This document shows positions 61,594 to 64,000 of a stretch of 64,000 nucleotides of DNA, in pieces; positions within the stretch are counted from its first letter, which is position 1; each line of letters begins with the position of its first letter. The stretch lies in the NCBI GenBank assembly GCA_038131165.1, contig JAYPOZ010000006.1, positions 15,970 through 79,969 on the forward strand, written 5' to 3'. Position numbers and translations under genes: made by a program. Below the pieces are notes generated by a model that searched no databases, was not told where the DNA came from, and was given only the letters and a program-made list of their open reading frames with translations. The stretch comes from UBA6544 sp038131165 (lineage in GTDB: Bacteria; Pseudomonadota; Alphaproteobacteria; UBA8366).

Positions 61594-62802
61594 CTATTTC
61601 CGACGTGTCTCCACCAACGCGCCCTCGGACAGAAAAGCCTCGATTTCCGGCTCGGAATAGCCGTGCGTGGCCATAACTTCGCGGCTGTCCGCGCCGAACT
61701 TGGGCGGCGGCGTGCGCAGCGCACCCGGCGTGCGGGAAAACTTGATCGGCGTCCCCGCGCCCCGGTACCAGTCGATCTGCGCATCCATGTCCCGGTGGGC
61801 CGTATGCGGGTGCGCCATGACCTGGGCGATATCATTGACGGGGCCCGCAGGGACGTTGCGGGCAAGCAGACGGGCGCACAGGTCCTCGCCGTCCTCGTTT
61901 ACCATCGCCTGGCGCAGGACGTCCGTCAGCGCATCCCGGTTCTGCGAACGGTCGCCGTTGTCCTTGAAGCGCGGATCCTCCGCCAACTCGCTGCGCCCCA
62001 GGACATCGCACAGCCCTTTGAACTGCCGGTTGTTGCCGCAGGCGATATAGATATCGCCGCTCTTGGTCGGATACTTATCGTAGGGTGCGATGTTGGGATG
62101 CTGATTGCCGGTGATTTGCGGCACCTTGTCGGACAGCAGGAAATTAGCCAGATACGGATGCAGCAGCGAAACGGCGCAGTCGTAGAGCGTCATGTCGATA
62201 AACTGCCCTTTTCCCGACCGTCCGCGCTCCGCCAAGGCCATCAACATCGCGATCGTCGAATACAGGCCCGTCCCCATATCGACCATGGGAATGCCGACCC
62301 GGGTCGGGCCGCTGTCGGTCGTCCCGTTGACGCTGAACCAACCGGCGGCGGATTGGATCACGGCGTCGTAACCCGGGAATCCCCCTAACGGCCCATCTGC
62401 GCCGTAGCCGCTGATCCGGCAGTAGATCAATTTCGGGAAGCGCTCCTTCAGGACGTCTTCGTAACCGAGGCCGAACTTCTCCATTTGTCCCGTCTTGAAG
62501 TTCTCGAAGACGATATCCGCGTCTTCGAGGAGGCGCAGGAGAATCTCCCGGCCGCTGTCCTGACGCAGATCGACACCAATGGAGCGCTTGTTCCGGTTCA
62601 GACCGATGAAATAGGAAGCGTCGCCCTCGTGGAACGGCGGGCCCCAGTCGCGGACTTCGTCGCCGAGGGGTGGTTCCACCTTGATGACTTCGGCGCCGTG
62701 ATCGGCCAGGATTTGCGTGGCATAGGGTCCGCTTAGGACCCGTGTGAGATCGATGATCTTGATGCCGGCAAGCGCACCGGCACTGGCATTTGCGTCATTC
62801 AT
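61594..62802 (-). CDS. CoA-transferase family III (CaiB/BaiF)
   Basis: This 402-residue enzyme of the formyl-CoA transferase type has the conserved LAGIKIIDLTRVLSGPYATQILADHGAEVIKVEPP start, DLRQDSGREILLRLLEDADI and FKTGQMEKFGLGY. The DVVFENF-like region contains the catalytic aspartate neighbourhood. ICGADGPLGGFPGYDAVIQ and the C-terminal half complete the fold in normal order, unlike the other copy at 56020. It lies 16 bases from the convergent TPR-glycosyltransferase gene and 37 bases after the cupin gene. Confidence 0.94.
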   Translation of the reverse strand: MNDANASAGALAGIKIIDLTRVLSGPYATQILADHGAEVIKVEPPLGDEVRDWGPPFHEGDASYFIGLNRNKRSIGVDLRQDSGREILLRLLEDADIVFENFKTGQMEKFGLGYEDVLKERFPKLIYCRISGYGADGPLGGFPGYDAVIQSAAGWFSVNGTTDSGPTRVGIPMVDMGTGLYSTIAMLMALAERGRSGKGQFIDMTLYDCAVSLLHPYLANFLLSDKVPQITGNQHPNIAPYDKYPTKSGDIYIACGNNRQFKGLCDVLGRSELAEDPRFKDNGDRSQNRDALTDVLRQAMVNEDGEDLCARLLARNVPAGPVNDIAQVMAHPHTAHRDMDAQIDWYRGAGTPIKFSRTPGALRTPPPKFGADSREVMATHGYSEPEIEAFLSEGALVETRRK

Positions 62803-62839
62803 GATTGTTTCGTTCGTTCCAATTGAGAGCCTGTACCGC

Positions 62840-63220
62840 TCACCCCACGGCGATATCGTCGCGCGGCGGCAAAGGCGGGCTGTAGATAACGAGCACCTTG
62901 AGCGGCGCTTCGCCTTTCGCGACCACGGAATGCATCACTTTTGGCGGAATTTCAATCACTGTTCCCGGCCCGCACTCAACCACTGGCGCATCGCCGAGGC
63001 CGACATCGCAGCGCCCTTCGAGAACATAGATGATCTGATGCTCCGTCTCATGATCGTGAGGCTCCGCCGTGCCCCCCGGATCGATCGTGCCGTGCGCCAT
63101 CTCGAACGTTCCACAGAAATCCTTCTCGACCAGACGCACGTTGACTGTTCCGTGGTGGCCTGGCGGTGCATATTTCACCAAATCGTCCTGATGCCGGATT
63201 CGGCCTTTCGGGTCTGACAT
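62840..63220 (-). CDS. cupin-domain protein
   Basis: This 126-residue single-domain cupin has GGTAEPHDHETEHQIIYVLEGRCDVG (motif 1, with the His-His-Glu metal ligands) and VIEIPPKVMHSVV (motif 2, with the last His). It probably binds a metal ion, but an enzymatic or regulatory role cannot be told. It is upstream of the CoA-transferase in the same direction (37 bases) and likely cotranscribed, so it may act in the same acyl-CoA pathway. Confidence 0.92.
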   Translation of the reverse strand: MSDPKGRIRHQDDLVKYAPPGHHGTVNVRLVEKDFCGTFEMAHGTIDPGGTAEPHDHETEHQIIYVLEGRCDVGLGDAPVVECGPGTVIEIPPKVMHSVVAKGEAPLKVLVIYSPPLPPRDDIAVG

Positions 63221-63398
63221 TTCGCCGCCTTTCTGGAGGGAACTCCATCGCGCTAACAGATTGTTTACCTTTGCAATCTAAAAGACAAACTAGAGATATG
63301 ACGGCAATTTGACCATTCCGCAGGTTTTCCTTTACAAACACGCTCGACTTAATGAATGCGCGCCGGCAGAAGCACGCCAAACCGAAAGGCGGCAAATC

Positions 63399-63932
63399 AT
63401 GTCCGAACTTGAAGACGCGCAGGCCCTGCAATCCGAAATCTTCAACCTGTTTCAGTATATCGAACGGTTTCGCGAGGAGATCGCGCGCATCAATGCCGCC
63501 GAAATGGAAGAAGACAGCGATGCCTTTTCCAGCATGTCGGTCCAGCTGGACGCCATCGTAGCGGCCACCGAGACCGCTACTAACGGCATCCTGGAAAACC
63601 TCGAAGGCATCGACGGGGTGATTGATCAGCTGCGCGAATCAGACGCCGACGAGGCGCTCTGCGACAAGATTTCCGAACACACCATGTTCGCGATGGAGAA
63701 TTGCACGTTTCAGGACATAACCGGCCAACGCGTCACAAAAGTCGTTCGATCCATCAAGTTCGTCTAAGAACGCGTGAACTCCTTGGTCGTACTCCTCGGC
63801 AGGGAGACCGTGGAGAAGCTGGCGCAAGAGCTGCCGAAGGTCGAAAAAACCGAGGAAGAGAAGCTTCTCGAAGGGCCGCAGCTGGCCGGCAAAGCCATCT
63901 CGCAGGACGATATCGACGCGCTCTTCGATTAA
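63399..63932 (+). pseudogene. second CheZ-family gene with an in-frame stop
   Basis: From the ATG at 63399 (ribosome site AAAGGCGG) the frame encodes MSELEDAQALQSEIFNLFQY, two long helices and CTFQDITGQRVTKVVRSIKF, with Asp106 and Gln110 as the CheZ catalytic pair. Translation then meets TAA at 63765-63767, giving a 122-residue product. The same frame continues for 54 more codons as ERVNSLVVLLGRETVEKLAQ... to AISQDDIDALFD at a second TAA. The region aligns with the intact CheZ at 38637: RYIQDRI there is KFV-stop-ERV here, so the stop replaces the Gln codon position. Pseudogene, sequence error and split gene are all possible. Confidence 0.85.
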
Positions 63933-64000
63933 TCCTTCAGAACATCCGGCCAGTTCGCCTCGCCCTTGGCGATATTGCCGGCCACGTCCTGCGACCACTG
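63929..64000 (-). CDS. 3' end of a minus-strand gene (partial)
   Basis: The minus strand encodes a clean C-terminus, QWSQDVAGNIAKGEANWPDV then LKD and TAA at 63931-63929. It is open to the window edge and overlaps the end of the cheZ-like frame by three bases in a tail-to-tail layout. Only 23 residues are visible, too few to name the family with confidence. Confidence 0.6.
   Translation of the reverse strand, partial: QWSQDVAGNIAKGEANWPDVLKD

Noticed and set aside
63765..63767. Programmed stop-codon readthrough at the cheZ-like TAA as the leading explanation
   Set aside because: TAA followed by G is a poor readthrough context and no structure is evident, so nonsense mutation, sequence error or reinitiation are preferred.

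Overview
The window looks like chromosomal core and near-core DNA from a Gram-negative alphaproteobacterium, probably of Rhodospirillales-like affinity (inference). The main reasons are a complete 14-gene nuo operon followed by birA-coaX-rnj-mce-DUF1467, the tig-clpP-clpX-lon-hup order, glnB-glnA behind a sigma-54-type promoter, DUF1467/DUF599/DUF2927 proteins and parE. There is no phage, IS element, CRISPR array or obvious island. A run of ten Ns at 20507-20516 shows this is a scaffolded draft, so single-base lesions need checking.

Layout. 1-19.8 kb (minus strand): complex I (nuoA to nuoN, running right to left from a sigma-70-like promoter near 19.88 kb), then biotin ligase, type III pantothenate kinase, RNase J, methylmalonyl-CoA epimerase, DUF1467 and a ThDP-dependent enzyme cut by the window edge. 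19.9-28.2 kb: tRNA-Asp, a gap-interrupted unknown gene, tRNA-Val, then the protein quality-control block hup, lon, clpX, clpP, tig, and tRNA-Leu. 28.3-32.3 kb: a small unknown gene, then an overlapping set of malonyl-CoA decarboxylase, NAD(P)HX repair enzyme and a DUF599 membrane protein. 32.4-35.9 kb (plus strand): a small gene, an SNase-like exported protein and queuosine genes queA-queF-queG. 35.9-39.4 kb (minus): fabF-like KAS, a variant acyl carrier protein, lpxD and a CheZ-family phosphatase. 39.5-46.5 kb: accessory metabolism (SDR, flavin-dependent oxidoreductase, enolase-superfamily enzyme, GST) mixed with unknown and TPR proteins. 46.8-50.7 kb: small lipoprotein, tRNA-His, aminotransferase, glnB-glnA. 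50.7-64 kb: a frameshifted exported protein, a FecR-cyclophilin fusion, parE, DUF2927, two CoA-transferase III genes, a hydrolase, a DEAD-box helicase, a TPR glycosyltransferase, a cupin and a second CheZ-like gene broken by an in-frame stop.

The most unusual points are: (1) a second CheZ homologue at the right edge whose frame is cut by one TAA exactly where its paralogue has Gln, although the downstream CheY-docking-like tail is still conserved; (2) a periplasmic FecR-domain/cyclophilin fusion; (3) an lpxD-ACP-KAS triad whose ACP has ESL instead of DSL at the phosphopantetheine site; (4) a frameshift in an A-run that splits an otherwise well-formed exported protein; (5) several small secreted or lipoprotein genes of unknown function. 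No convincing wholly new multi-gene system was found.
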